Shown: positions 17,529 to 28,109, counted from the first letter of the stretch. The stretch is DNA of 64,000 nucleotides from Massilia sp. METH4 (GCF_037094685.1 NZ_CP146614.1:3844001-3908000), one strand, 5' to 3'. Made by a program: numbers and translations. The notes: a model not told the origin generated them from the letters alone.

Positions 17529-18953
17529 ATGAGCATCGACAAGAAACGACGCGCCGTTATCGGAGGCCTGGGCGGCCTTGGTACGCTGGCGGTATTGCCT
17601 TCGGCGGCCTTCGGCAAGCCTGGGCGAGGCGGCTCGGCGGGCAAGCCGAACATCATCTTCATCCTGGCCGACGACCTGGGCTGGGCCGACCTGTCCGTCT
17701 ACGGCAACACCGAGTTCAAGACGCCCAATCTCGACAGGCTGGCGGCGCAGGGCCTGCGCCTGACGCAGCATTACTCGAATTCCGCCGTGTGCTCGGCCAC
17801 CCGCTTCGGCCTGATCACGGGCCGCTACCAGTACCGGCTGCGCGGCGGCCTGGAAGAGCCGATCGCCGGCGCATCCGATACGATCGGCCTGCCGCCGGAC
17901 CACCCCACGCTGCCGTCGCTGCTGAAGGCAGCCGGCTACCGCACCGCGCTGTTCGGAAAATGGCACCTTGGTTCGCTGCCGAATTTCGGCCCGTTGAAGA
18001 GCGGCTACGAAACCTTCTACGGCAACTACGGCGGCGCGATCGACTACTTCACGCACAAGCCGGGAGTGGGCCCGAACGTGAAGGAAGACCTGTACGAGGG
18101 CGAAACGCCGGTCTCCGAAGTGGGCTACTACACGGACCTGCTGGGCGACCGCGCATCGGGCTACATCAAGAAGCACTCGTCCGATAAACCGTTCTTCCTG
18201 TCGCTGCACTACACGGCGCCGCACTGGCCGTGGGAAGGCCCGAAGGATGAAGAAGTGTCGAAGCAGATCTCGAACATCTTCCACTACGACGGCGGCGACC
18301 TGGAAACCTACGCGAAGATGGTGGTGGCGCTGGACGCGTCGATCGGCCGCGTGCTCAAGACGCTGGAACAGAAGGGCCTGGCGGAGAACACGATCGTGAT
18401 CTTCACCAGCGATAACGGCGGCGAGCGTTTCTCGAAGACGTGGCCGTTCTCCGGCCAGAAAACGGAATTGCTGGAAGGCGGCATCCGCGTGCCCGGCATC
18501 GTGCGCTGGCCCGCGAAGATCAAGGCGGGACAGGTGAGCGACCAGGTGGCGATCAGCATGGACTGGCTGCCCACCCTGCTGGCCGCCGCCGGCACGGAGC
18601 CGGCCACCTCGCACCCGCCCGATGGCAAGAACCTGCTGCCGGTGCTGCTGGGCGACGACAAACCCGTGGAGCGCACGCTGTTCTGGCGCTACAAGGCCAA
18701 TGCGCAGCGCGCGGTGCGCGCCGGCGACTGGAAATACCTGAAATTGAACGGCAACGAATTCCTGTTCGACTTGTCGAAAGACCAGCGCGAACGCGCCAAC
18801 CTGGCGCGGAGGTTCCCGGACAAGCTGGCCGACCTGAAGCTGCAATGGGAGCAGTGGAACAGCGAGATGCTGCCGATCACGCCGGAGGTGCGCACGCACG
18901 GCGTGAACGGCAAGGTGCAGGCCGACAAGTACGCGCCGGAAGGCACCGATTGA
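17529..18953 (+). CDS. exported type I sulfatase (arylsulfatase family)
   Basis: 474 residues, 12 bases after the receptor gene. The N-terminus KKRRAVIGGLGGLG resembles a Tat signal, consistent with a periplasmic enzyme. Metal ligands ADD (48-49) and TSDNGG are present. The formylglycine site is Cys88 in CSATR, a C-x-A-x-R variant of the usual C-x-P-x-R, so a maturation enzyme would be needed and none is in this window. It hydrolyses sulfate monoesters; the substrate is not deducible. Together with the two genes before it, it forms a sulfate-ester uptake and processing unit. Confidence 0.95.
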   Translation: MSIDKKRRAVIGGLGGLGTLAVLPSAAFGKPGRGGSAGKPNIIFILADDLGWADLSVYGNTEFKTPNLDRLAAQGLRLTQHYSNSAVCSATRFGLITGRYQYRLRGGLEEPIAGASDTIGLPPDHPTLPSLLKAAGYRTALFGKWHLGSLPNFGPLKSGYETFYGNYGGAIDYFTHKPGVGPNVKEDLYEGETPVSEVGYYTDLLGDRASGYIKKHSSDKPFFLSLHYTAPHWPWEGPKDEEVSKQISNIFHYDGGDLETYAKMVVALDASIGRVLKTLEQKGLAENTIVIFTSDNGGERFSKTWPFSGQKTELLEGGIRVPGIVRWPAKIKAGQVSDQVAISMDWLPTLLAAAGTEPATSHPPDGKNLLPVLLGDDKPVERTLFWRYKANAQRAVRAGDWKYLKLNGNEFLFDLSKDQRERANLARRFPDKLADLKLQWEQWNSEMLPITPEVRTHGVNGKVQADKYAPEGTD

Positions 18954-19045
18954 TGCAGGCGAGGCGCGCCAGCCAAGGCCCGCCTCTGGCCGCGCGGCGC
19001 GCTTCATGGCAGACTTCTTGATCACTTTGCCATGGAGACGATCGT

Positions 19046-19636
19046 ATGATGAAAGCCGCACTGTCGATGTTGATCCTGTCTGCCGCTGCTTCCGCCATTG
19101 CCGCCGATGCGCCAACCCGGCCCGACTTGCGCGAAGAACTGCTGCGGATGCGCGATGTGGACCAGCGCGCGCGCGGGGGCAGCGGCGGCGCGCCGGACCC
19201 GCAGGCGATGGTGAAGGTGGATGCCGAGCACACCGCGCGGCTGAAGGAGATCGTGGCGAAGGAAGGGTGGCCCACGAAATCGATGGTGGGCGAGGATGGT
19301 GCCCTGGCCGCCTGGCTGCTGGCCCAGCATGCCGATCGCGATCGTGCCTTCCAGGCCGACGTGCTGGCGCGAATCGAGAAGCTGCTCGACTCCGGCGAAG
19401 TCTCGCGCAAGAACTACGCCTACCTGTACGACCGAATCAACGAGCCGCAGCGCTACGGCACGCAGGGCATGTGCGTGGAACCGACCCGCTGGGCGCCGCG
19501 CGCGATCGAGGACGAGGGCAAAGTCGACAAGCGGCGCGCCGAAGTGGGGCTGCCGCCGATCGCGGAGTACATTGCGCTCATCTCGGGCAAGTGCGCCGAG
19601 ATCGCGGCGGCCGCGCCGCAACCGCCCAAGCCGTAA
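19046..19636 (+). CDS. exported DUF6624-like protein
   Basis: 196 residues with a signal peptide (cleaved near AIAA at about residue 19). The segments GWPTKSMVGEDGALAAWLLAQHAD and YAYLYDRINEPQRYGTQG, seen here in pieces, match the DUF6624 family pattern (GAxAAWLLxQHAD ... LxDRxxxxxxxPQxYGTQ), of unknown function. A second ATG at 19049 is equally usable. It lies 92 bases after the sulfatase on the same strand. Whether it belongs to that operon is open. Confidence 0.75.
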   Translation: MMKAALSMLILSAAASAIAADAPTRPDLREELLRMRDVDQRARGGSGGAPDPQAMVKVDAEHTARLKEIVAKEGWPTKSMVGEDGALAAWLLAQHADRDRAFQADVLARIEKLLDSGEVSRKNYAYLYDRINEPQRYGTQGMCVEPTRWAPRAIEDEGKVDKRRAEVGLPPIAEYIALISGKCAEIAAAAPQPPKP

Positions 19637-19895
19637 CCAGCAGCCGCCGTGCCGGGTTCCGGCCCGGCGGCAGCAGATGCGCCGGCTGCTCTGGTAACGT
19701 GACCATATACTGCAAGTCACCGCCACGCGCAAGCTGATATTTCAGCTTGTTGCACCCTTCCGACTGTTCGCCCGGTATCACTCAACCCGCTGACCGTTTG
19801 CCGGCGGGCCGCTCAAATCGCGGTACGCATCTTCTAGAATCGGATCGAGAGGACACTACCTTTCAAGTTGATAATAAGATCCGGAGACCAGAAAG

Positions 19896-22800
19896 ATGCC
19901 ATCGAACCGCACCACGCGTTACCGCATCCGTCCCACGGTTTGCGCTGCCGCCGTCACCACCGCGATATCCCTTCTCGCCATCGAAACAGCGAGCGCGCAG
20001 CAGGAAGCCGCAGCCGCCGCACAGTCGAATGTCGTTGTCGTTTCCGGAACCCGGGCTTCGGTGGCCTCGGCGATCGACCGGAAGAAGAACGCTTCCACCG
20101 TCGTCGATTCCATCGTCGCCGAGGACATCGGCGAATTCCCCGACAAGAACGTGGGCGAGGCGCTGTCGCGCGTCACCGGCGTGCAGCTGTCGCGCGATTT
20201 CGGCGAGGGCTCGCAAGTCAATATCCGCGGCGTGGAAGCAAACCTGAACCGCGTGGAGATCAACGGCCTGTCCGTGCTGTCCACCAACGGCACGGCCGGC
20301 CGCGGCGCCGAACTGCGCGAGCTGCCTGCCGAATTGATCAAGTCGATCGACGTGTTCAAGGGCGTGACCGCCGACCAGACCGAGGGCGGCATCGGCGGCA
20401 CCGTGAGCATCAGGACGAACCTGCCGCTGGACTTCAAGACGCGCACGATCGTCACCAAGCTCGAGGCGGAGCACAGCACCAACCGCGGCGGCGTGCAGCC
20501 GCGCGGCAGCCTGCTGTTCGCCGACAAGTTCCTCGATGGCCGCCTGGGCGTGATGGCGAACCTGGTGTACGACAAGGTCCACACGCAGAACGATTACGTC
20601 CGCAACAGCAACTGGCGCTACCTGCGCGACTGGGATTTCTCGCCCGAGAAGACCAATACGAGCCTGAATCCCGCCGCCGCCGCGGTGAACGACAAGGCTG
20701 GCTGCGCGGCGCTGACCGGCGCGAACAAGACGGCGTGCGAAAGCCAGTGGTTCGACTACTCGCCGGGCGTGCCGCGCTACGGCATCTGGACGCGCGACCA
20801 CAAGCGCTCGAGCGCCGAGCTGACCGCGCAGTACAAGATCAACAACGGGCTGGACGTCTGGGCGCGCTACAACAAGAACAACCAGGACCAGATGCTGAAC
20901 GACCGTAACTACACGACGGACTTCGGCTCGCTGCACCGGTTCTCCACCAGTGGCGTGGCGCCGACCTATGGCGCGAACGGCGCCCCGATTGCGCCAGCGG
21001 CGACGTGCGCCAATCCGGATGCCAGCAGCACCCCGGCCGGCATGAGGTTCGTCAACCACGTGATGACGGAGTTCAGTGCCGGCACCTGCACCAACGTGCC
21101 GGGGCAGGGGGCTTCGTACAACTTCGATACGGCGGCGCGCGACTTCGCGCTGAAGATCGATTCGAACTACCGTTCCGCCGGCTTCAACTGGAAGAACAGC
21201 CGCTGGTCGGCCGAGGGCCTGGTGGCCAAGACCGATTCGTTCTACGAGCTGCACACGAACCTGATCTCGATGGGCGCCAACATCCCCGGCCTGAAGGTGA
21301 CGCTGGACGACCAGGGCCTGCCGAAATTCACCTTCCCGGCCGGCTACGATCCGAACGACAGCAGCATCTACACGCGCATCCGCTCGCAGTACCAGCCTTC
21401 GTTCACGGACAACACGGAAGACCAGGTCAAGCTCGATTTCAAGTACCGGCCCGACCTGCCGTTCCTGAAGTCGATCCAGTTCGGCGGCCAGGGGCGCCGG
21501 GCGACCTCGGAGCAGTACCGCTGGACCGGGTACATCGTGCCGAACAATCCCGGCAGCACGGCGGACGACGTGTACGTGCGCAATCCCGAAGTGCTGCACG
21601 AGATCATCCACGATCCGCGCAATACCAGCGGCACGCTGCGCAACAATGGTGCAACGGTGTCCGGCAATAACCTTACCGCCAACAACACCACGCGCTACGT
21701 GACGGCGGGGCAGATGGCGTCGCTGGTCGATGCTATCCGCACCAACACGCCAGGCAGCTTCCTGAACGGCTACGGCGGCCTGTCCGGCTATCCGGCCGGC
21801 TGGATGGCGCCAAGCTTCCAGCAATCGGCCCAGTACTTCGACCTGTCGCGCTACAACCATGACCTGCTGCGCGAATCGCTCGGCAGCGACGGCCAGCGCT
21901 ATCCGATGCCGCCGCAGTTCGCGGTCAAGGAAAGCATCCGTGCCTTCTATGTGCGAGCGGACTTCTCGCACGAACTGTTCGGCATCGAATGGGACGGCAA
22001 TGTGGGCGTGCGCTATGCCGGCACGCGCACGCGCGCCACGGGCTTGCAGTCTTATCGCAGCTATTCGTTGAACGGAAGCGGCACCCGCGAGGAGGCGGTC
22101 CTTGCCAACCAGATCGTCACGCGCGAGAACAAGTACAGCGATGTGCTGCCAAGCGTGAACCTGTCTGGCTGGCTGGTGCCGGACAAGCTGGTGGCCCGCA
22201 TCGGCTGGGGCAAGGTGATGGCGCGTCCGTTCATCGACAAGCTCACGCCGAACATCAGCTGCATCGCCGGCAGCGGCCAGGCCTTGTATGGCGGCGACGG
22301 CGGTACCGACGACTGCACGGTCGGTAATCCGGACCTGGAACCGTTCCGCGCCACCAACAAGGATGTCAGCGTGGAGTGGTATCCGTCGCGCGACAGCCAG
22401 CTGTCGCTGGCCTTCTTCCGCAAGGATATCCGCACGTACATCCAGAACGACGTGGTGCTGCCCAACGTGGACCTGTTCGGCGACGGCACGCGCTGGGACG
22501 TGAAGACGTCGATCAACGGCCGCGGCGCGACGACGAAGGGCTGGGAACTGGCCGGCCGCACGGCGCTCACCATGCTGCCCGGCTTGCTGAGCGGTTTCGG
22601 CCTGGACGCGAACTACACGCGCATGAGCTACGAGTACGCGGCCGGGAACGAGCTCCTCAACCCGCTGGACAATACGGTGCTGCCGTACCCGGGCATGTCC
22701 CGCAACAGCTACAACGTGGGCGTGTGGTACGACCTGGGCAAGTGGAACGCGCGCCTGGCCTACAACTATCGGGACGGCTACTACACCGGCACGGTGGATG

Positions 22801-23009
22801 CGAACGCCCAGCTGCCCGTGTACGGCGAGAAGGTGGGTTACCTGGATGCGAAGATCCAGTACCGCGTGACCGACAACCTCACCATCTCGGCGGAGGGCAA
22901 GAACCTGACGGACGAGGGGCAGTACCTGAACTCGGGGTCGACGTCGCGGCGCAACGAGCTGGCGTGGTCGGGGCGCAGGTATTTCGTGGGGGCGACGTAC
23001 AAGTTCTGA
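19896..23009 (+). CDS. TonB-dependent receptor (Xanthomonas/Caulobacter TIGR01782-like)
   Basis: 1037 residues with an N-terminal signal peptide ending near SAQ. A TonB-box-like VVVVSG is followed by the plug (VDSIVAEDIGEFPDKNVGEALSRV, in pieces; VEINGL; GTVSIRT) and a very large barrel ending in TYKF. The long loops with paired Cys (for example GCAAL...CESQ) and the plug wording EDIGEFPDKNV are features of the large receptor subfamily often tied to carbohydrate or other organic uptake. A -10-like TAGAAT lies at 19835. No regulator is adjacent, so the substrate is unknown. The dispersed 126-bp repeat starts 25 bases after its stop. Confidence 0.94.
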   Translation: MPSNRTTRYRIRPTVCAAAVTTAISLLAIETASAQQEAAAAAQSNVVVVSGTRASVASAIDRKKNASTVVDSIVAEDIGEFPDKNVGEALSRVTGVQLSRDFGEGSQVNIRGVEANLNRVEINGLSVLSTNGTAGRGAELRELPAELIKSIDVFKGVTADQTEGGIGGTVSIRTNLPLDFKTRTIVTKLEAEHSTNRGGVQPRGSLLFADKFLDGRLGVMANLVYDKVHTQNDYVRNSNWRYLRDWDFSPEKTNTSLNPAAAAVNDKAGCAALTGANKTACESQWFDYSPGVPRYGIWTRDHKRSSAELTAQYKINNGLDVWARYNKNNQDQMLNDRNYTTDFGSLHRFSTSGVAPTYGANGAPIAPAATCANPDASSTPAGMRFVNHVMTEFSAGTCTNVPGQGASYNFDTAARDFALKIDSNYRSAGFNWKNSRWSAEGLVAKTDSFYELHTNLISMGANIPGLKVTLDDQGLPKFTFPAGYDPNDSSIYTRIRSQYQPSFTDNTEDQVKLDFKYRPDLPFLKSIQFGGQGRRATSEQYRWTGYIVPNNPGSTADDVYVRNPEVLHEIIHDPRNTSGTLRNNGATVSGNNLTANNTTRYVTAGQMASLVDAIRTNTPGSFLNGYGGLSGYPAGWMAPSFQQSAQYFDLSRYNHDLLRESLGSDGQRYPMPPQFAVKESIRAFYVRADFSHELFGIEWDGNVGVRYAGTRTRATGLQSYRSYSLNGSGTREEAVLANQIVTRENKYSDVLPSVNLSGWLVPDKLVARIGWGKVMARPFIDKLTPNISCIAGSGQALYGGDGGTDDCTVGNPDLEPFRATNKDVSVEWYPSRDSQLSLAFFRKDIRTYIQNDVVLPNVDLFGDGTRWDVKTSINGRGATTKGWELAGRTALTMLPGLLSGFGLDANYTRMSYEYAAGNELLNPLDNTVLPYPGMSRNSYNVGVWYDLGKWNARLAYNYRDGYYTGTVDANAQLPVYGEKVGYLDAKIQYRVTDNLTISAEGKNLTDEGQYLNSGSTSRRNELAWSGRRYFVGATYKF

Positions 23010-23033
23010 CCCAGGCCGCGGCTTCGAAGCGCT

Positions 23034-23159
23034 GGTGTCGGACACCCTTCGGGTGTCCGGCACCGGTTTTCCTATGAGGCAGCCGTAACGGCAGGTTCCG
23101 CGAGAACCGGTGTCGCACACATTTTCCGGAAGAAGCGTCCGGAAAATATGTCCGACACC
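23034..23159. repeat. 126-bp dispersed intergenic repeat, copy 2 (inverted)
   Basis: This is the reverse complement of the element at 8043-8167, with matching ends (GGTGTCGG ... CCGACACC) and full length to within one base. A strong internal hairpin lies at its left end (GGACACCC TTC GGGTGTCC, about 23040-23058). It sits directly after a TonB-receptor gene and before a small secreted protein gene. Confidence 0.88.
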
Positions 23160-23250
23160 GATGCGCCATCGCCGCGGAATGCCCCGAGCACCCCAAGTGC
23201 TGGCACCCTTCTTGCAGCGCAAACGGCATCCAAAGTGCAAGGAGGTACCG

Positions 23251-23556
23251 ATGGCTTTCCACACCACGTCACGCAAGATGCTTGGGTTGGCATTGCTCTG
23301 CTTGTGCGCGACTGCCGGAGCCGCCAATCCCCTCGGTCTCGCCGTCGCTGGCGCTCCCTCCATGTTCGTGCTTGCGGTAGCGGAATCGAGAGGCGACAAC
23401 AAGGAGGCGAAGGCGGAACCGAAGGAGCGCGAACGGCGTGTGGAAGCGTCCGGCGCGGCTCGCGAGAGCACCCGGCAGGCCGAGGCTGAAGCGCCGCCGC
23501 GACAACGCGAGGCCGACGGCACGCCCGCCGAGAACCCCAGGCTTACCTTGCGCTGA
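23251..23556 (+). CDS. small secreted, highly charged protein of unknown function
   Basis: 101 residues. A near-consensus Shine-Dalgarno (AAGGAGGT, 23239-23246) fixes the start at ATG 23251. A signal peptide (about 1-25, LGLALLCLCATAGAA) is followed by a second hydrophobic patch (about 28-47) and then about 55 residues dominated by Glu, Arg, Lys, Ala and Gln, probably disordered or helical. No family was recognised. It lies between a dispersed repeat and a convergent acyltransferase gene, so it is probably transcribed alone. Confidence 0.65.
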   Translation: MAFHTTSRKMLGLALLCLCATAGAANPLGLAVAGAPSMFVLAVAESRGDNKEAKAEPKERERRVEASGAARESTRQAEAEAPPRQREADGTPAENPRLTLR

Positions 23557-23617
23557 GAAGCTGCCCGGGCACCGCCCCGGTGCGCCTCTCACCACAAGCG
23601 GGCGCTATTCCTGGGCA

Positions 23618-24760
23618 TCACCCCTTGAACGGGTTGCGTTCGTTCAGCTCATCCATATACGCATCGATGCCGCCGCTTTCCCGTTCCAGGAAGCGCTCCA
23701 CGGCATCGGCAAAAGCCGGATGCGCGAGCCAGTGGGCCGACCAGGTGCGGGTGGGCAGGAAGCCGCGCGCCATCTTGTGCTCGCCCTGGGCGCCGCCTTC
23801 GAAGGTGCCGATGCGCTGCTCGATGCAAAATTCCAGCGGCTGGTAGTACGCCGTCTCGAAATGCAGGCAGGGCACGTGTTCGAGCGCGCCCCAGTAGCGG
23901 CCGTACAGCGTGTCTTCGGTGTGGATCAGCAGCGAGGAGGCGATCGGCTCGCCGCCGCGCTCGGCGATCACCAGCAGGATGTTCTCCGGCATGGTTGCCC
24001 CGATGCGCTGGAAGAAGTCCAGGTTCAGGTACGGCTTCGAATAGTGCTCGGAATACGTGTTGCGGTAGCAGCGGTGGAAGAAGCGCCAGTCGGCCTCGAG
24101 CGCGTCCACGCCGCGCACGCGGCGCATCGTCACGCCGGCCTCGCGCACCTTGCGCCGCTCGGCGCGAATGTTCTTGCGCTTCTTGTGCTCCAGCGAGGCG
24201 AGGAAGGCTTCGAAGTCTTCATAGCCGTCGTTGAGCCAATGGAATTGCACGCCGGTGCGCAGCATGAAGCCGGCATCCTTCAGCGTGTCGGCCTGCGCCT
24301 GCGGCGGGTACAGCACGTGAGTGGACGATACGCCCGACGCTTCCTGCTGCTCGCACAGCAGCGCCACCAGGGCCGCGCGCGCCGCGTCGTCGCGCGCCAG
24401 CAGCCGGCCGCCGGTCACGGGCGTGAACGGGATGGCGGACAGCAGCTTGGGGTAGTACTCCACGCCGTTGCGGTGGTAGGCATCGGCCCAGGCCCAGTCG
24501 AACACGTACTCGCCGTAGGAATGCGACTTGACGTACAGCGGCATCGCGGCCGCGAGCTCGTCGCCATCCCACAGCGCGAGGAATTGCGGCTGCCAGCCGG
24601 TTTTCGCGCTGGCGCTGCCCGACTCGTGCAAGGCGTGCAGGAAGGCGTAGGACAGGAAAGGGTTCGGGGCGCGGCCCGGCTCCTGGCTCGCCAGCAGCGC
24701 GGTCCAGGCGGCATCCCCTGCCTGCGACAGGGAGGTGAGGACGGCGGATCGAAAGCTCAT
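23618..24760 (-). CDS. FemAB-like GNAT-fold acyltransferase (PF04339-like)
   Basis: 380 residues from ATG 24760 ([10 protein letters not shown]). The segments [69 protein letters not shown] and [14 protein letters not shown] are those of the large proteobacterial GNAT/FemAB-like family often encoded alone. The fold transfers an acyl or aminoacyl group, but the substrate of this family is not established. It is soluble with no signal peptide. It converges with the small secreted protein gene and diverges from nadE. Confidence 0.85.
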   Translation of the reverse strand: MSFRSAVLTSLSQAGDAAWTALLASQEPGRAPNPFLSYAFLHALHESGSASAKTGWQPQFLALWDGDELAAAMPLYVKSHSYGEYVFDWAWADAYHRNGVEYYPKLLSAIPFTPVTGGRLLARDDAARAALVALLCEQQEASGVSSTHVLYPPQAQADTLKDAGFMLRTGVQFHWLNDGYEDFEAFLASLEHKKRKNIRAERRKVREAGVTMRRVRGVDALEADWRFFHRCYRNTYSEHYSKPYLNLDFFQRIGATMPENILLVIAERGGEPIASSLLIHTEDTLYGRYWGALEHVPCLHFETAYYQPLEFCIEQRIGTFEGGAQGEHKMARGFLPTRTWSAHWLAHPAFADAVERFLERESGGIDAYMDELNERNPFKG

Positions 24761-24939
24761 CGGACCATTGTACGGGACTTCCGGGGTCCGCGCCGGCGCG
24801 GCGCGCACACGTGAACCGGAGGGCGCGCTGCGCCGAAGCTGACCCGGTATTGAACTGCCGACAGAGGTTTTGCCACTGCTGCGGCATTGCCGGGGGCTCA
24901 ATGTTAAAATCTTCGGCATTCGAAGCGAAGAACGAGCCC

Positions 24940-26991
24940 ATGCCGCAATCCTTCCACAATCTGTACACCCATGATTTCGTCCGGGTCGCGGTCGGCGTGC
25001 CGCGCTGCCGCGTGGCGGACCCGCTCTACAATGCCCAGCAGACCGTCGCGCTGGCCGAACAGGTGGCCGCCAAGGGCGCAGTCCTGGCGGCCTTCCCGGA
25101 ACTGGGCCTGTCGGCCTATACCTGCGACGACCTGTTTCACCAGCGCGCGCTGCTCGACTCGGTGCAGGTCGCGCTGGGCAAGATCGTCGAGGCATCGATC
25201 CGCATTCCGGTGGCGATGATCGTCGGCATGCCGCTGCGCGTCGACCACCGGCTGTTCAATTGCGCGGTGGTGGTGTACGGCGGCCGCATCCTCGGCGTGG
25301 TGCCGAAGATCTACCTGCCCAACTATAACGAGTTCTACGAGGTGCGGCAGTTCAGCTCCGCGGACGACGCGGTGTCGACCGAGATCGAACTGCTGGGCCA
25401 GCGCGTGCCGTTCGGGGCCGACCTGCTGTTCCAGGCCGCCAACCTGCCGCTGCTGCGCTTCCATGCCGAGATCTGCGAGGACGTGTGGGTGCCGATCCCG
25501 CCGTCTTCCTACGCGGCGCTGGCCGGCGCCACGGTGCTGGTGAACCTGTCGGCCTCGAACATCGTGGTGGGCAAGTCCGATTACCGCCACCAGCTCGTGG
25601 GCCAGCAGTCCGGGCGCTGCATGGCCGCCTACCTGTATTCGTCGGCGGGGCGGGGCGAGTCGACCACCGACCTGTCGTGGGACGGCCAGGCGCTGATCTA
25701 TGAAAACGGCGAGATGCTGGCCGAGGCCGAGCGCTTCCAGGACGATTCGCACGTGATCTTCGCCGACGTGGACCTGGAGCGCCTGTCGCGCGACCGCATG
25801 CGCACCAATACGTGGGGCGATTCCGTGCGGCGCCATGCGCAGCAGGTGGAAGCCTTCCGCGTGGTCAAATTCGCCGTCGAACTGCCGGTGCAGGACGTGC
25901 TGCCGCTGCAGCGCACCGTGGCCCGCTACCCGTACGTACCCGCCAACCCGGCCGTGCGCGACAAGCGCTGCATGGAGGTCTACAACATCCAGGTGATGGC
26001 GCTGGTGCAGCGGCTCTCCGCCAGCGGCATGAAGAAGGTGGTGATCGGGATCTCGGGCGGCCTGGATTCCACGCACGCGCTGCTCGTCTGCGCGAAGGCG
26101 ATGGACCGGCTGGAACTGCCCCGCACGAACATCCTCGCCTACACGATGCCCGGCTTCGCCACCAGCACGCGCACGCTGGAGCAGGCGCGCAGGCTGATGG
26201 ACTTCGTGGGCTGCACCGCCCACGAGATCGACATCCGCCCCAGCTGCATCCAGATGCTCCAGGATATCGGCCATCCGTACTCGGAGGGCAAGGAAGAATA
26301 CGACGTCACGTTCGAGAACGTGCAGGCGGGCGAACGCACGAGCAAGCTGTTCCGGCTGGCGAACCACCACAACGGCATCGTGATCGGCACGGGCGACCTG
26401 TCCGAGCTGGCGCTGGGCTGGTGCACGTACGGCGTGGGCGACCATATGTCGCACTACAACGTGAACGCCAGCGTGCCCAAGACGCTGATCTCGCACTTGG
26501 TGCGCTGGGTGGCCGAGAGCCGCCAGTTCGGCGAGGCCGATTCCCAGGTGCTGCTCGACGTGGTGAACACCGAGATCAGCCCCGAGCTCGTGCCGGGCAA
26601 GGCAAACGACACTGCGCCGGCGCAGAGCACGCAGAGCGTGATTGGGCCGTATGAACTGCAGGACTTCAACCTGTACTACACGCTGCGCTTCGGCTTCACG
26701 CCGGCCAAGGTGGCCTTCCTCGCGCTGCACGCGTGGAAGGACCGCTCGGCCGGCGCCTGGCCGGACGATGCGCACGTGGTGCGCAACCAGTACACGCTCA
26801 AGGACATCAAGCAGAACCTGGCCATCTTCCTGCGCCGCTTCTTCCAGAGCCAGTTCAAGCGCACCTGCGTGCCGAACGCGCCGAAGGTGGGCTCCGGCGG
26901 CTCGCTGTCGCCGCGCGGCGACTGGCGCGCCCCCAGCGATGCGGAATCGGTGGTGTGGCTGGAAAACTTGAAGTCCGTGCCGGACGCCTGA
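24940..26991 (+). CDS. nadE: glutamine-dependent NAD+ synthase
   Basis: Makes NAD+ from deamido-NAD+ with glutamine as nitrogen donor. About 683 residues, the two-domain form. The N-terminal glutaminase (nitrilase fold) shows its Glu (FPELGLSAY), Lys ([14 protein letters not shown]) and Cys (HAEICEDVW). The C-terminal synthetase shows the P-loop GISGGLDST near residue 370 and the [11 protein letters not shown] segment. The start at 24940 ([13 protein letters not shown]) is preferred; an in-frame ATG at 24901 would add 13 residues, and a -10-like TTAAAAT at 24904-24910 would exclude it if real. glnB follows after 45 bases. Confidence 0.95.
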   Translation: MPQSFHNLYTHDFVRVAVGVPRCRVADPLYNAQQTVALAEQVAAKGAVLAAFPELGLSAYTCDDLFHQRALLDSVQVALGKIVEASIRIPVAMIVGMPLRVDHRLFNCAVVVYGGRILGVVPKIYLPNYNEFYEVRQFSSADDAVSTEIELLGQRVPFGADLLFQAANLPLLRFHAEICEDVWVPIPPSSYAALAGATVLVNLSASNIVVGKSDYRHQLVGQQSGRCMAAYLYSSAGRGESTTDLSWDGQALIYENGEMLAEAERFQDDSHVIFADVDLERLSRDRMRTNTWGDSVRRHAQQVEAFRVVKFAVELPVQDVLPLQRTVARYPYVPANPAVRDKRCMEVYNIQVMALVQRLSASGMKKVVIGISGGLDSTHALLVCAKAMDRLELPRTNILAYTMPGFATSTRTLEQARRLMDFVGCTAHEIDIRPSCIQMLQDIGHPYSEGKEEYDVTFENVQAGERTSKLFRLANHHNGIVIGTGDLSELALGWCTYGVGDHMSHYNVNASVPKTLISHLVRWVAESRQFGEADSQVLLDVVNTEISPELVPGKANDTAPAQSTQSVIGPYELQDFNLYYTLRFGFTPAKVAFLALHAWKDRSAGAWPDDAHVVRNQYTLKDIKQNLAIFLRRFFQSQFKRTCVPNAPKVGSGGSLSPRGDWRAPSDAESVVWLENLKSVPDA

Positions 26992-27375
<384 letters not shown>

Positions 27376-27391
27376 TTAGGTGGTGTAAGGA

Positions 27392-27442
27392 GTGATGGCT
27401 TGCAAGCCATCACCGCTGCGCAGGCGCGGAGCATGCTCCGCG
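27392..27442. repeat. pair of perfect palindromes after glnB
   Basis: A perfect 22-base palindrome (27392-27413, half-site GTGATGGCTTG) is followed 11 bases later by a perfect 18-base palindrome (27425-27442, half-site CGCGGAGCA). No T-run follows either, so these are not classic terminators. A fragment CCGGTTTTCC...TGAGG, shared with the 126-bp repeat, follows at about 27461-27477. Together this looks like a REP-like intergenic element between convergent glnB and the TRIC gene. Confidence 0.65.
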
Positions 27443-27482
27443 AAACCCCTGCTACGCCACCGGTTTTCCCCTGAGGCATACG

Positions 27483-28109
27483 CTACGGCCTCCCCACCCG
27501 CAAATCGAACTTCCACGTCACCAGCCGCATCACGGTAATGGTCGCCGCCGACGACCACAGCGCAATATCCTCGCCCACCTGCACCTGCCGCAGCAGGATA
27601 TACAGCCAGCACCCGAAGAACGCGCAGATCGCGTAGGGCTTGCCATCCCTGAACACCATCGGTACTTCGTTGCAGACGATATCGCGCAGCACGCCGCCGA
27701 AGATTCCCGTGATCACGCCCATCATCGCCGCGATGAAGACCGGCATCTGCGCCGCGAGTGCCTGCGACACGCCGGCCACCGCGAACAGGCCCAGGCCCAT
27801 CGCATCGGCCACCACGATCAGGCGCTCGGAAACGATATGGCGCAGGTGCTTCATGAAGGGCGCCACGGCCAGCGCGAGCACGAACAGCAGGATCGTGTAT
27901 TCCTGGTGCTGCACCCAGAACAGCGGGCGTTTATCCAGCAGGATGTCGCGCAAGGTGCCGCCGCCGAACGCGGCGATGAAGGCCACGATGATGACCCCCA
28001 CGATGTCCATGCGCTTGCGGCGCGCTTCCACGAATCCCGAGAACGCCCCGACCAGGATGGCGATCACTTCGATGATGGTGACGAGGGAAACGTGGGGGAC
28101 GATTTTCAT
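27483..28109 (-). CDS. trimeric intracellular cation channel (TRIC/UPF0126) family membrane protein
   Basis: 208 residues with seven hydrophobic helices. The two internal repeats carry the signature glycines FGGGTLRD (about residue 48) and FGGVLRDI (about residue 137), which mark bacterial YicG-like proteins of the TRIC family. Bacterial members conduct monovalent cations in vitro; the cellular role is unclear. It converges with glnB and has no operon partner. Confidence 0.92.
   Translation of the reverse strand: MKIVPHVSLVTIIEVIAILVGAFSGFVEARRKRMDIVGVIIVAFIAAFGGGTLRDILLDKRPLFWVQHQEYTILLFVLALAVAPFMKHLRHIVSERLIVVADAMGLGLFAVAGVSQALAAQMPVFIAAMMGVITGIFGGVLRDIVCNEVPMVFRDGKPYAICAFFGCWLYILLRQVQVGEDIALWSSAATITVMRLVTWKFDLRVGRP

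Noticed and set aside
15105-19115. 1336-residue open frame on the minus strand opposite the receptor and sulfatase genes
   Set aside because: Shadow of several real plus-strand genes. It crosses gene borders and has low-complexity Arg/Ala/Val composition.
19863-23522. 1219-residue open frame on the minus strand
   Set aside because: Shadow of the TonB receptor; it also runs through the dispersed repeat, with no signal or domain.
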